Below, one piece after another: positions 49,615 to 58,998 of a DNA stretch of 61,675 nucleotides. The translations under genes and the position numbers were made by a program. Positions within the stretch are counted from its first letter, which is position 1; every line of letters starts with the position of its first letter. The DNA is from Planctomycetaceae bacterium (GTDB lineage Bacteria; Planctomycetota; Planctomycetia; Pirellulales; Thermoguttaceae), in assembly GCA_004556055.1 (NCBI GenBank), contig SFIW01000011.1, positions 1-61,675 of the forward strand, given 5' to 3'. The notes below the pieces were generated by a model, which saw only the letters and a program-made list of their open reading frames with translations, ran no database searches and had not been told where the DNA came from.

Positions 49615-49699
49615 GAGAACGTTAGAAAGAAGCCTGACGCGCTTTTGAACCTGTTTTTAAGGTGAAGCGCCAATACTCCGAAATAAAAGGTTGTCGATT

Positions 49700-50569
49700 A
49701 TGAGCGATTCTTTTGTCCTTGATTCTCACCCAGCGCACTATATCAACCCGATGGTCGACCTTTCCAAGATCAAACGCGTTGTCTTTGATATGGATGGGAC
49801 TATTTATAAAGGCGGAACACTCTTTCCGTTCACTCCAAAAGTTTTCGAAACGTTGGAATCGTTGAATATCGAGTACACGTTTCTGACCAACAATTCGTCG
49901 AAAAGCGCGAAGGATTATCTGAAAAAGATTCTGAATTTGGGGTTGAAAGCGACCCCCGACAACATCACAACGTCCGCTTCCGCGACGTTTTTCTACCTTA
50001 AAGAGCATTATCCCGACGTGAAGAAGATCTACGTTTTGGGAACGGCGAGTTTGCGCGAAGAGTTTACCGACCATGGATATGAAATGATCGATGAATTCAA
50101 CGAGACGGAGGAGCCGGAACTTGTCGTAGTCGCGTTTGATACGACGCTTACTTACGAGAGATTGTGCAAAGCGACGTATTGGATTGGTCAGAATAAACCA
50201 TACGTTGCGACGCATCCCGATACCGTATGCCCGACGGATCTCAAGACGATCTTAGTCGACTGCGGAGCAGTGCAGGCGTTGATTGAGGACGTGACGGGGC
50301 GAAAACCCGAAGCAGTGCCCGGAAAACCTGACAAGGATATGATTATTGGAATCATGGACAAATACGGTCTCAAGAAGGACGAGATCATGATGGTCGGCGA
50401 CCGAATTTACACCGATCTTGAAATGGCGCGTCGCGCTGGCGTTCCCGGCGTCCTCGTCTTGACGGGAGAAGCGACTATCGAGACTCTCAAGGAAAGCGGT
50501 TTGACTCCTGAACTTGTTTTGGACGATATCTCTGTTTTGGCGGATCTTTTGAAACGCGCTAAGTCCTGA
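49700..50569 (+). CDS. HAD-superfamily phosphatase, NagD/phosphoglycolate phosphatase-like
   Basis: This 289-residue hydrolase has the HAD motifs: FDMDGTIYKG (nucleophile and acid Asp), FLTNNSS (motif II), the Lys of GRKPEAVPGKPDKD (motif III) and MVGDRIYTD (motif IV). The C2-type cap and GKP...D pattern place it with NagD/4-nitrophenylphosphatase enzymes that act on small phosphates such as UMP or phosphoglycolate. ATG 49700 follows AAGG at 9 nt. It is followed 56 nt later by the OPA transporter gene, so the two may handle a related phosphate ester. A paralogue lies at 55637. Confidence 0.9.
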   Translation: MSDSFVLDSHPAHYINPMVDLSKIKRVVFDMDGTIYKGGTLFPFTPKVFETLESLNIEYTFLTNNSSKSAKDYLKKILNLGLKATPDNITTSASATFFYLKEHYPDVKKIYVLGTASLREEFTDHGYEMIDEFNETEEPELVVVAFDTTLTYERLCKATYWIGQNKPYVATHPDTVCPTDLKTILVDCGAVQALIEDVTGRKPEAVPGKPDKDMIIGIMDKYGLKKDEIMMVGDRIYTDLEMARRAGVPGVLVLTGEATIETLKESGLTPELVLDDISVLADLLKRAKS

Positions 50570-50625
50570 ATTGATTATTCGATATTCTTTTATAGATAGA
50601 CTCAATCTTTACGGAGCTCTCAAAT

Positions 50626-52392
50626 ATGTCTTCTCCAGCAAAGACGCAGCCCTCGACCGTACGATCAGATCGCGAATATGAATATTGGCGATGGCGTATT
50701 CTCATCGGGACGATGATCGGGTATATTTTCTTCTATTTCGTTCGCAAAAGTATCACGATGGCTATGCCCGGATTGGAGTCAATCGGGGTAACGAAAACGA
50801 CGCTCGGACTCTTCTTGACGATTCACGGGGTTGTTTACGGCGTCGCGCGTTTTGTGAACGGGGTCTGGAGCGATCGCGTGAATCCGCGTTACTTCATGTC
50901 GATAGGGCTTTTCCTCGCGGCGCTTACTAACGTCTTCTGCGGTTTTTCAAGCGATTTGGCGAACGCCTTCATGCCGACGGCTCCCGACGCGCAAAAAGCG
51001 ACTCTTATCGCCTGGATTATCGGGTCTTTCTGGATCATTAACGGATGGGTTCAAGGCATGGGGTTCCCCCCGTGCGCTAAGAGTTTGATGCACTGGTTTG
51101 CGCCCCACGAACACGGAATTAAATTTGCGACGTGGAATATCTCCCACTCCTTTGGCGCGGGACTAGTTTTCCTCCTGAACTCTTTCGTCGTCGTCTTAGG
51201 ATGGAAATACTGCTTCCTTGTTCCCGCCGCGCTGAGTATCCTTGGATCGATTTTCCTTTTCTGGGCGCTTCGCGATTCTCCAGAAAAAGAAGGTTTTGAT
51301 CCCGTTGAAAAGTACTACGATCGAATTCATGGTCGCACATCCGAAGTTAAAGAAGACGCGAAGAATTCTGAAGACGTCGTGGCTGAAAATGACGAAGGAT
51401 GGTTCAAAGAACTCTGCAAAAACGTTCTCTCAAACTGGGCGATCTGGGTTCTCTGCTTTGCGAACTTCTTCGTTTATATCGTACGATTCTCGATTTTGGA
51501 CTGGGCGCCGACTTTCTTGTCGCAGTCTAAGGGCTTAAATCTTCAATCTGCGGGATGGGCGACCGCCTGTTATGAAGTCTTTGGCGCGTTTGGAATCATT
51601 CTGAGCGGCGTTCTTATGGATAAGATCTTCCATGGTCGCGGCGCGAAAGCTTGTTTCGTCTATATGCTAGGATGCGGGATCGCGTCTTTTGCGTTCTGGC
51701 GATTAGATTCCGATTCGTTGGTGTTGAATATCCTTCTGTTGAGCCTGATCGGATTCTTTATTTATGGACCTCAGTGCTTGATCGGATGCGTGGCGTCGAC
51801 GATCGCGACGAAGAAGTCGGGCGCGGCGTCGAGCGGTTTGACGGGACTCTTCGGTTATCTTGCGACGATCGTGACGGGGTTTGGCGTCGGTTACATAGTG
51901 GACGGCGCCACGGCTCCTTACAAAGCGGAACGCGACCAGAGGGTCGCGGCGGTTGTGAGCGAATCTTTCGACGGCGTGTCGGCTGACGATTTGGCGTCGT
52001 CGGGGCTTTTGCCGAAGATCGTGAAGGCTGCGGAAGGTTATTATGACGCGACCCTCGCTGCGGACGGGCTTGTCGGCGATCGCGATTCGAGCGCAAATCA
52101 GAAGATATTGCAGAAACAACAGAAGAGCGCGGAGAAGCTTTATTCGGAATTGTCCGCCGCGACTGATACGAACGAAGACGTTTTAACGCTAAGCGAAAAA
52201 GCGTCGCGCATCGCGACGACGGCTGGCGAAGGGCGAGCGAAGATTTCTCAGGCGGGATGGCCGCGCGTTTTTGGCATGCTTGTCGTTTCGTCCTTTGCCG
52301 CGCTCATCCTTTTTGCGATCATTTTCAACGCGGCTTCTCCTGAGGTCATAGCTGAAGAAAAACGGCGTAAGGAAGAAGCGGCAAACGCGTGA
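50626..52392 (+). CDS. OPA-family MFS transporter (GlpT/UhpT-like) with large insertion
   Basis: This 588-residue major facilitator exchanges an organophosphate for inorganic phosphate. The two signature Arg are R40 (YFVRKS) and R287 (FVYIVRFSILDW), equivalent to the phosphate-binding Arg pair of GlpT. Spans 1-11 fill residues 25-425. An extra, mostly helical soluble segment of about 118 residues (428-545) follows before the last span (about 547-568), so the protein is about 130 residues longer than GlpT. An acidic loop at 225-262 is the usual central loop. It shares direction with the preceding HAD phosphatase and ends at a strong terminator. Confidence 0.88.
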   Translation: MSSPAKTQPSTVRSDREYEYWRWRILIGTMIGYIFFYFVRKSITMAMPGLESIGVTKTTLGLFLTIHGVVYGVARFVNGVWSDRVNPRYFMSIGLFLAALTNVFCGFSSDLANAFMPTAPDAQKATLIAWIIGSFWIINGWVQGMGFPPCAKSLMHWFAPHEHGIKFATWNISHSFGAGLVFLLNSFVVVLGWKYCFLVPAALSILGSIFLFWALRDSPEKEGFDPVEKYYDRIHGRTSEVKEDAKNSEDVVAENDEGWFKELCKNVLSNWAIWVLCFANFFVYIVRFSILDWAPTFLSQSKGLNLQSAGWATACYEVFGAFGIILSGVLMDKIFHGRGAKACFVYMLGCGIASFAFWRLDSDSLVLNILLLSLIGFFIYGPQCLIGCVASTIATKKSGAASSGLTGLFGYLATIVTGFGVGYIVDGATAPYKAERDQRVAAVVSESFDGVSADDLASSGLLPKIVKAAEGYYDATLAADGLVGDRDSSANQKILQKQQKSAEKLYSELSAATDTNEDVLTLSEKASRIATTAGEGRAKISQAGWPRVFGMLVVSSFAALILFAIIFNAASPEVIAEEKRRKEEAANA

Positions 52393-52403
52393 TTTATCGT
52401 CTG

Positions 52404-52443
52404 AAAAAACGCGATCTTGGGCGACGCTAGATCGCGTTTTTTT
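52404..52443 (+). terminator. Strong terminator after the OPA transporter gene
   Basis: A perfect stem of at least 13 bp with A-run and T-run arms (52404-52416 with 52429-52443) around the core ACGCGATCT/AGATCGCGT. Confidence 0.95.
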
Positions 52444-52466
52444 ATTCTACGTAGACGGAGTTCAAT

Positions 52467-54536
52467 ATGATTAATCGAGATTTTTTCTGGATGACGGCGA
52501 TCTTTGCGACGCTTTGCGCGGCGATTCCCGCTTGGAGCGCGGAAGAAAGCGTCGCGGCGTCGCGTTTTGGCTATGACCCTCAAGACGCGACGGAAGCGCT
52601 TCAGAGCGCGATCGATTCGGGCGCTAAACGCGTTGTGGTCGATCGTCAGGATTCTCCATGGATATTGCGGACGATTCGACTGCGCGGGGATCTGGAATTA
52701 GTTTTAGAGGAAGGCGTCGAGCTCTTGGCGAAGAAAGGTGAGTTTCGCGCTCTCGGCGACGTGCTTTTCGTTGCTAGGAACGTCGAGAATTTGACGATCC
52801 GCGGCGAAGGGAAGGGCGCGACGCTGAGAATGCGCAAAACCGACTATTGGCAAGAACCGTATCAAAAGTCGGAATGGCGTCACGGGCTCAGTCTCTTGAG
52901 TTGCGAAAACGTGTTGGTGGAGAATATCCAAATAGCGGAGACAGGGGGCGACGGAATTTATTTAGGCGTTTCTTCGTCCGACGCGAGGCCTTGTAAAAAC
53001 GTGACGATACGCAATGTCGACTGCAAAGGAAATAACCGCCAGGGAATTAGCGTGATTAGCGTCGACGGTCTGACGATCGAGGATTGCGTATTACGCGAGA
53101 CGTTTGGGACGGCGCCGGAAGCGGGAATCGACTTTGAGCCGAATCGTTCCCTGGAGCAAATAACGAACGTCGTAATGCGTCGTGTGAAGTCGATGAACAA
53201 CGCTGGGGACGGAATCGTCTTTTATTTGCCGAATCTTAGCGAATCGACGCATGAGTTAAGTTTTACGATAGAAGACTGCGTGTGCGCGCGCAATCGCGGA
53301 CGAGGCTTGGGATTGACCGTTGCGAATGGTAAGAACGAGAAAGCTTGCGCGCTTGACGGCGCGTTAAAGATCAGGAATCTCGAGCTTCTCGGCAATCGTC
53401 TAGGGCTCGAAATTCGCAGTAAATGGAGCGACGGCGCGTTTCTTTCGATAGACGGTCTGACTCTAGCGACTCCCGACGCGGATCGCGAGATGGGGCGAAA
53501 GGAATATTCAGAAGAGGGAGCGCCTCTTTGGAACGATATCGACTCGTGGACGCGCGAGAAGGATTACCCTGGAATCACTTTTATCGCCGTTGGATCGGAC
53601 GTCGCGGCGAACGGCGGGGTGAAGTTTGAACGAGCTCAAATTATCGACGCGCGCGATAAGATCAATCCGGACGTTCCCTTATTTAAACTTCGCGACGCTT
53701 CCGCCGACGGAGTCGGTTTTCGCGATATCACGGGAACGCTGGAAACGCGTGCTACGGACGGCAAATTAGTTTCAACGACTCCGTTGACTCCAGAGACGTT
53801 TGCGCGACTCTTTCCAGGAGAAGCCGCGCGTTATGTTAAGCCCGTCGCTCTTGACGCGACATTTTTGACGTCAAGCAAAGGCGAGGAGCTAGCGCAAGCA
53901 TGGCGTGATCGCGCCGTTGCCGCTACGCCGCTGCGTCTTCGCGGATCGGCGCGTTATTACGTCTGGCTCGACGAAGGGGAGGAAGGAACGCTCTATTTAC
54001 GTCAACATACGATCGGAGATTACCCTCCGCAGCCCGTTGAGGTCTCATCGACGGAGTCCGACGGATCGCGCGTAGAGTTCGAACCCAAAATTGCCGTCGA
54101 TTCGGCTTTGGAGGTAAAACTCCCCAAAGGAGGGAAAGGATGGCGCGTAGTCGACGCGGAATTTGGGCCGTCGTTCATAACGCTGGAGAAGAGCGAGGGA
54201 ATCGTTTTAACTTCCGCGGCTCCGAAGGCGGACGTTTTTGGATCGACGGGAACTTTTGAGTTTTATGTTGCAGAAGCGTCGGAAGACCTTTCGTTACGCG
54301 TCGTTGGAAGCGTTGCTGAACGTGTGACGGCGCGACTCTTCGATCCAGACGGCGAAGAAGTCGCGTCTCTGAACGACGTCGATTCTCTCGCCGTCTGGGC
54401 GTCGCCTCTAGACGCGGAGGGAAAGCCCGTTAAGCCTAAGTCCGGTTTTTGGCGCGTTTCTTTTGAAAAACCAACGGAAGGAACGCTTGAGGATTATATA
54501 TTTTCAATTCGCGGAGCTCCTGCGCTGGTGAAATGA
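52467..54536 (+). CDS. Exported right-handed beta-helix protein, pectate-lyase-like
   Basis: This 689-residue protein has a signal peptide (FFWMTAIFATLCAAIPAWSA). Residues about 30-330 form a parallel beta-helix: repeated short strands such as VENLTIRGEG, VLVENIQIAETGGDGIYLG, VTIRNVDCKGNNRQGISVISVDGLTIEDC and VVMRRVKSMNNAGDGI. Such folds occur in polysaccharide lyases and glycosidases. The C-terminal half has two beta-sandwich-like domains (about 500-590 and 600-689). No catalytic residue set could be assigned. It likely acts on a plant or mucin polysaccharide. The Asn-poor, charged ladder suggests enzyme, not structural, use. Confidence 0.78.
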   Translation: MINRDFFWMTAIFATLCAAIPAWSAEESVAASRFGYDPQDATEALQSAIDSGAKRVVVDRQDSPWILRTIRLRGDLELVLEEGVELLAKKGEFRALGDVLFVARNVENLTIRGEGKGATLRMRKTDYWQEPYQKSEWRHGLSLLSCENVLVENIQIAETGGDGIYLGVSSSDARPCKNVTIRNVDCKGNNRQGISVISVDGLTIEDCVLRETFGTAPEAGIDFEPNRSLEQITNVVMRRVKSMNNAGDGIVFYLPNLSESTHELSFTIEDCVCARNRGRGLGLTVANGKNEKACALDGALKIRNLELLGNRLGLEIRSKWSDGAFLSIDGLTLATPDADREMGRKEYSEEGAPLWNDIDSWTREKDYPGITFIAVGSDVAANGGVKFERAQIIDARDKINPDVPLFKLRDASADGVGFRDITGTLETRATDGKLVSTTPLTPETFARLFPGEAARYVKPVALDATFLTSSKGEELAQAWRDRAVAATPLRLRGSARYYVWLDEGEEGTLYLRQHTIGDYPPQPVEVSSTESDGSRVEFEPKIAVDSALEVKLPKGGKGWRVVDAEFGPSFITLEKSEGIVLTSAAPKADVFGSTGTFEFYVAEASEDLSLRVVGSVAERVTARLFDPDGEEVASLNDVDSLAVWASPLDAEGKPVKPKSGFWRVSFEKPTEGTLEDYIFSIRGAPALVK

Positions 54537-54633
54537 TAAACGCGCTTGTTTTTTGCGCGTCTCGCTTTATATTTTACGGGATGCGACGCTTGTCGCTAGG
54601 TATGGAAGCTTTGCTTAGTGTAAGGAAAAGACG

Positions 54634-55473
54634 ATGAAACGTTCAATTATTTTGGCATGGGCGACTCTTGTTGCGGCGTGTTTTACGTCCTCGACTCTTA
54701 TCGCCCAGGAGACGCAGACAATGAAAAAAGACGTTCAGCCGGGCGTTACCGTCCTGATGACGGCGGAACTTCCCTTAGCGACGGGCGGCGAATGGAACGG
54801 CGGCGACGCAATGCCGCTAGGAGGGCCCAATCCGATCGATCCCGAGAAGACGGAAACTTTGAAATACTGGCTCTTTATTCCAACTGACGAAGCGGAAAAG
54901 ACAGAAGACGGATTTCCTCTTCTTCTCTTCCTTCACGGAGCTGGAGAACGAGGCGACGATCCCGAAAAAGTGAAGATTCACGGCCCTATCAAGTACTGCG
55001 TCGACCCAGAAAAATCGAAGACATGGCCCTTTGTTACGGTTGCTCCTCAAACGAAAGGAATTCGTTTCTGGTCCCCCGCGCAGCTCCGCGTTTTGCTCGA
55101 ACAAATTTGCGAAACGTATCCGATAGATAAATCGCGCGTTTACGTCACCGGCCTTTCAATGGGCGGCTTTGGAACTTGGGGGATGATCGCGCACAACGCG
55201 GATATGATCGCGGCGGCGGCGCCGTTGTGCGGCGGCTATCCTCTTGAGTTTGCGCCGAAGATGGCCAAGACTCCGATTTGGGCGTTCCACGGCGACGCCG
55301 ACGGCGCGGTGAAGTACGAGTATTCGCGCGATTTGGTTGAAGCGGTTCGCGCCGCTGGAAACAAAGACGTCAAGTTTACGACGTATCCTGGAGTCGGTCA
55401 CGATTGCTGGACAAAGACTTACGCGAATCCCGAACTATATAAGTGGTTGCTCTCCAAAAAGCTGGAGAAATAA
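54634..55473 (+). CDS. Exported alpha/beta-hydrolase esterase
   Basis: This 279-residue protein has a signal peptide (MKRSIILAWATLVAACFTSSTLIA). The fold is that of PHB-depolymerase/phospholipase-type esterases: oxyanion segment FLHGAGERGDD, nucleophile S175 in GLSMGG, acid D221 or D223 in FHGDADGAV, and H256 in YPGVGHDCW. Targets of this family include feruloyl or acetyl esters on polysaccharides. It sits right after the beta-helix gene in the same direction (97 nt gap), which fits joint polysaccharide breakdown. Confidence 0.88.
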   Translation: MKRSIILAWATLVAACFTSSTLIAQETQTMKKDVQPGVTVLMTAELPLATGGEWNGGDAMPLGGPNPIDPEKTETLKYWLFIPTDEAEKTEDGFPLLLFLHGAGERGDDPEKVKIHGPIKYCVDPEKSKTWPFVTVAPQTKGIRFWSPAQLRVLLEQICETYPIDKSRVYVTGLSMGGFGTWGMIAHNADMIAAAAPLCGGYPLEFAPKMAKTPIWAFHGDADGAVKYEYSRDLVEAVRAAGNKDVKFTTYPGVGHDCWTKTYANPELYKWLLSKKLEK

Positions 55474-55495
55474 ATCGTACCGAAGTTTGTTTACT

Positions 55496-55526
55496 AAAGG
55501 CGTTTCGAAAGGAAGCGCCTTTTTAT
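55496..55526 (+). terminator. Terminator after the esterase gene
   Basis: AAAGGCGTTTC (55496-55506) pairs with GGAAGCGCCTTT (to 55522), one G-T pair, followed by TTTA. Confidence 0.85.
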
Positions 55527-55636
55527 AAAAATCCACAAAAAACATCGTTTCTTCTGTTTGAATAATAACTGTTGGAGATATAATGAACGGCGTGGAAATA
55601 AAATGAGAAAAGAAAGTTAGAATTTAGGATTGAGAA

Positions 55637-56437
55637 ATGATTGATTTTAGCAGTAAAAAAGGATTTATCTGCGATATGGACGGCGTTATCTACCATGGTA
55701 ATCGCCTTCTGCCCGGCGTGACGGAGTTTATTGACTGGCTCCACAAAGAAGATAAGAAGTTCTTGTTTCTGACGAATAACAGCGGTTACACGCCTCGAGA
55801 ATTGCAACAGCGTTTGGCGCGAATGGGATTGGACGTATCCGAAGATCATTTCTATACGAGCGCATTGGCGACGGCTGAGTTTTTAAAGAAGCAGAAGCCC
55901 GAATGCTCTGTTTACGCGATTGGCGAAGCGGGTCTTTTCAAGGCGTTGTACGACGCCGGCGTGACAATGAACGACGTCAATCCCGATTACGTGGTGATCG
56001 GGGAGGCGAAGAGTTACACGCTTGACACGTTGATTAAGGCGACGAATTTGGTTGTCGCGGGCGCTAAGTTAATCGGCGCGAATTCGGATATTTCCGGTCC
56101 GATCGAAAACGGAATTATGCCCGCGTGCCGCGCGTTGGTCGCGCCGATTGAGTTGGCGACGGGAAAGCAAGCGTATTTTTGCGGTAAGCCGAATCCGTTG
56201 ATGATGCGCACGGGATTGAATATCTTGGGGTTGCACTCCGGTGAATGTGTGATGGTTGGGGATCGAATGGACACCGACGTCGTTTCCGGTATGGAAAGCG
56301 GTATGTCGACGATCCTTGTTCTCTCGGGCGTTTCGACTCTCGATACGGTAAATACCTTCGCCTATCGTCCGACGATGATTCTTGACGGCGTCGGCGATAT
56401 CGTCAAGACGGCGAATAGTCAGCGCGCCGCTTCTTGA
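55637..56437 (+). CDS. HAD-superfamily phosphatase, NagD/UmpH-like
   Basis: This 266-residue enzyme has ICDMDGVIYHGN (nucleophile), FLTNNSGYTPRE (motif II), FCGKPNPLM (motif III Lys) and MVGDRMDTDV (motif IV). The GKPNP signature and C2 cap are typical of NagD/UmpH nucleotide phosphatases. Length is normal. It is a diverged paralogue of the 49700 gene and stands alone between terminators. Confidence 0.92.
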   Translation: MIDFSSKKGFICDMDGVIYHGNRLLPGVTEFIDWLHKEDKKFLFLTNNSGYTPRELQQRLARMGLDVSEDHFYTSALATAEFLKKQKPECSVYAIGEAGLFKALYDAGVTMNDVNPDYVVIGEAKSYTLDTLIKATNLVVAGAKLIGANSDISGPIENGIMPACRALVAPIELATGKQAYFCGKPNPLMMRTGLNILGLHSGECVMVGDRMDTDVVSGMESGMSTILVLSGVSTLDTVNTFAYRPTMILDGVGDIVKTANSQRAAS

Positions 56438-56465
56438 TCGAGCCGTTGTCGAAATCGTAAAATAG

Positions 56466-56507
56466 AAAAACCGCTTTGAACGATCGTTCAGAGCGGTTAT
56501 ATTTTTT
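56466..56507. terminator. Bidirectional terminator
   Basis: A 15-bp inverted repeat with one G-T pair (56469-56483 with 56484-56498), with A-run on the left and T-run on the right, between convergent genes. Confidence 0.85.
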
Positions 56508-56527
56508 TCGTATGGAAAAGAGAAAGA

Positions 56528-57691
56528 TCATTTGACGTTAGGGAAATAACGATCGAAGTACTTGCGCCATCGCTTAGCGATCGTTTCTTTCATCTCGGGA
56601 GCGAGCTCGAAGTTGTTCTTTTTGTAGTTCTTTTGAGACTGAGCGAATTCCTCAAAGACAGCGCGATTCTTGTCGAAGTCGCCGAGATTGAGGGTAGAAT
56701 AGATCCGTTCGAGGGTCGCGACAGGTTCGGCGACGAGATCGTCGTATGTTATGTCGCACAAGTTCCCTTCTTTAATGAGCGAGACGTCGTCAAGATAGGC
56801 GTCGTACATATCTTCGAAGTTCTTTAGTACTTTCTCCTCGAGTTTAGGGCCGCCTTTAGGAATCTGTAGACCGTGAGTTCGGGAGAGCTTCTTCCACAAA
56901 TTGACGGTAGAGGGGAATAGAACGAAGGGATCACGCGCGATATGGATGAATTTCGCGTTGGGAAAACGTTTCAAGATGGCGCGAACTCGCGCGGTATGAG
57001 AGGGCGACTTCAACACAACGGTCTTCTTGTATTTGACCGTCAACGCTTTGACCAGATATTCGAGGCAGTCGAGCCACTTGTTTTGCTCTTCTTCGGGGAG
57101 ATTGCGCAGGGTGAGATATTCGTCGTCTATCGGATCGAGATTTGGAAACGCGACGCTGCGATAGGGGGAGTTCATTCCGAGGGCGCAGATGGCAAATTCG
57201 TCTTCTTGAGGACGATCGAGACCGACTTTCATATTGTCCATCGGACGTTTTTTGGGCATCAGAAGCTGAACCCACGGAGCCATAAAGGACTCTGAAACGA
57301 GGAAATGCGAGGGAGCGAAACACTCGTAAGTATTGGACGTGGTGAATCGTTGATCCTTTATCATGTACTCATGAAGAAGAGTCGTTCCGCTTCGCCAGTG
57401 TCCGATGATGAAAATAGGATCCTGGACGGGGCGCGTCGCGTTGATCTGTCGCTTAAAGAAGCGATTTTGCAACGCGGCGAAGGTCGAGTTCAGAGGCGCG
57501 AGTCCCCAGATGACGGCGAGCATCGGATAACGCGCCGGGGCAACTCGCCATTTTCCGGAGTTTAACAACTTTGTCCACGCGCTGACGGTCATACCGTCCC
57601 AAAAGCGAGGATTCCAAAAACGGTCGGCGCTCCCGCCGCTGACAGTCTTGAGAATACCCGATTTTTTGCCGTCTTGGGGATTGCTTGACAT
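56528..57691 (-). CDS. Sulfotransferase family protein
   Basis: This 387-residue protein resembles PAPS-dependent sulfotransferases. The 5'-phosphosulphate loop is IIGHWRSGTTLLHEY (R100, S101, G102, T103, T104). The 3'-phosphate site is FIHIARDPFVLFPS (R252, S260). There is no signal peptide. The acceptor may be a lipid, sugar or protein; planctomycetes have many such genes. It lies 35 nt downstream of the KaiC-like gene on the same strand and may share its transcript. Confidence 0.88.
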   Translation of the reverse strand: MSSNPQDGKKSGILKTVSGGSADRFWNPRFWDGMTVSAWTKLLNSGKWRVAPARYPMLAVIWGLAPLNSTFAALQNRFFKRQINATRPVQDPIFIIGHWRSGTTLLHEYMIKDQRFTTSNTYECFAPSHFLVSESFMAPWVQLLMPKKRPMDNMKVGLDRPQEDEFAICALGMNSPYRSVAFPNLDPIDDEYLTLRNLPEEEQNKWLDCLEYLVKALTVKYKKTVVLKSPSHTARVRAILKRFPNAKFIHIARDPFVLFPSTVNLWKKLSRTHGLQIPKGGPKLEEKVLKNFEDMYDAYLDDVSLIKEGNLCDITYDDLVAEPVATLERIYSTLNLGDFDKNRAVFEEFAQSQKNYKKNNFELAPEMKETIAKRWRKYFDRYFPNVK

Positions 57692-57726
57692 GTATCGTTC
57701 CTTCTAGCATGAGTTGCGTTTTAGGG

Positions 57727-58626
57727 TTAATCAACGAGACGTAGACCGTCGTCGTCAATTTCGAAGGGTAGAATTTCGTCGGAACAGGCGCTGCCCCGGT
57801 GTTTAAAAATATACATTGCGCGTTGGAATTTTCTACCTTCACGAATCTTACCGAGGAAAATTACCGTATTCGCTTGCGCGAAATAATCTCCTTCCTCCAT
57901 CGGTTTGTCGATGAGCGCGTCGAGAGAGGTTTCCTGAGAGGTATAGGCGAGAACCGATGCGACGTCGGAGGAAGAGTAGGAGTTGGCAAGAATTTGCGCC
58001 TCGTATTGTCGGTAATTTTGGCGGAAGAGATCGCGCGCAACCCACGACGATTCTTTTTTCACGATCTGTTGGTCGACGTATTCGAGGAGTTCGAATTGGA
58101 TCGAGTCTCCCTGGTGTTCAACGGGCTCGATTCCGTCGACGACAAGACGTCGGGCGCCTTGGGCGAAGTTGGTGTATACAAAGGAGATAGTGGCGTCGAG
58201 ACGACGCGTGAGGTCGCATTTCCAGTCGTCCCATTCTTCGCCGTCGAGGTCTCGTTTCGTCACGCGTCGTCCGGCGTACGGGAACGCTTGGAGATAGTCG
58301 GCGCTGTAACGTTCCCCTTTTTCGCATGCGGCGAAAAATTTTTCAGGATCGAAAGGAACAGAGGGATCTTGCGGTTTGGGTTCCCACCCGAAGAGGTTCG
58401 AACAGTATTGGAGATGATTTTGAGAATCGCCGCGCGCAGTGAGGTCAAGAATGACGCCGCGTCGTTTTTCACCTTGAGCGAGTCCGGCGTTGAGGAATTG
58501 CATAGCGAACTGAGTTTTACCGGCTCCGGAAGAGCCGACGATCGCAGTTGTTGTGCCGGGAATAAGCCCGCCGCCAAGGCGTTCGTCTAAACCGGGTACG
58601 CCGGTTGAAAGACGCGATTTTGTCAT
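57727..58626 (-). CDS. KaiC/RadA-like RecA-superfamily ATPase, single domain
   Basis: This 299-residue protein opens with STGVPGLDERLGGGLIPGTT, the standard KaiC-domain start, then Walker A GSSGAGKT (31-38) and a Walker B-like strand RRLVVDGIEP. It has only one RecA domain, unlike two-domain clock KaiC. A charged insertion at about 85-130 (GWEPKPQDPSVPFD onward) is unusual. Circadian function is not implied; such proteins often serve in signalling. The ATG at 58626 is preferred to a TTG six codons upstream, because GAGGAG precedes it. It likely forms a two-gene unit with the sulfotransferase. Confidence 0.78.
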   Translation of the reverse strand: MTKSRLSTGVPGLDERLGGGLIPGTTTAIVGSSGAGKTQFAMQFLNAGLAQGEKRRGVILDLTARGDSQNHLQYCSNLFGWEPKPQDPSVPFDPEKFFAACEKGERYSADYLQAFPYAGRRVTKRDLDGEEWDDWKCDLTRRLDATISFVYTNFAQGARRLVVDGIEPVEHQGDSIQFELLEYVDQQIVKKESSWVARDLFRQNYRQYEAQILANSYSSSDVASVLAYTSQETSLDALIDKPMEEGDYFAQANTVIFLGKIREGRKFQRAMYIFKHRGSACSDEILPFEIDDDGLRLVD

Positions 58627-58998
58627 TTCTTCCAATCTCCTCAATTTTGAAAAATATTAATGGAATTTTTTGTATAAAAATAGCGTTCGTTAAGTTGCGT
58701 AAAATCATACCAATTCTAGTTCGGTCGTTTTATACGTCAATGGGATGAAGGACGGATGGGATTATTGGAACAATAAATATAAATCGACTCTATTGTAAAA
58801 CATTGGATTGTTGTTACAATAATTAACAGATGAGCGAGACGCGACCTTTATCACGGGATCGATCTTGCCGTTGAAGTGGTTTTAACTTCAATGAGGATCG
58901 TGAGATAAAAGTTGATCTCTTATAGATAAAACCGTATTGCCATTTCGGAATGGTTTGCTTGTGAGATGGGGTGATTCGTATTCAGAAAGGAGACAATC
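58627..58998. other. Divergent intergenic region with inverted repeats
   Basis: This 372-nt gap should hold the promoters of the KaiC-like gene (-) and the oxidoreductase gene (+). It contains ATTGTAA/TTACAAT arms (58791-58797 and 58813-58819) in AT-rich DNA, and TTGAAGT/ACTTCAA arms (58871-58877 and 58885-58891). Either may be an operator for the oxidoreductase genes. No regulator gene is near. Confidence 0.4.
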
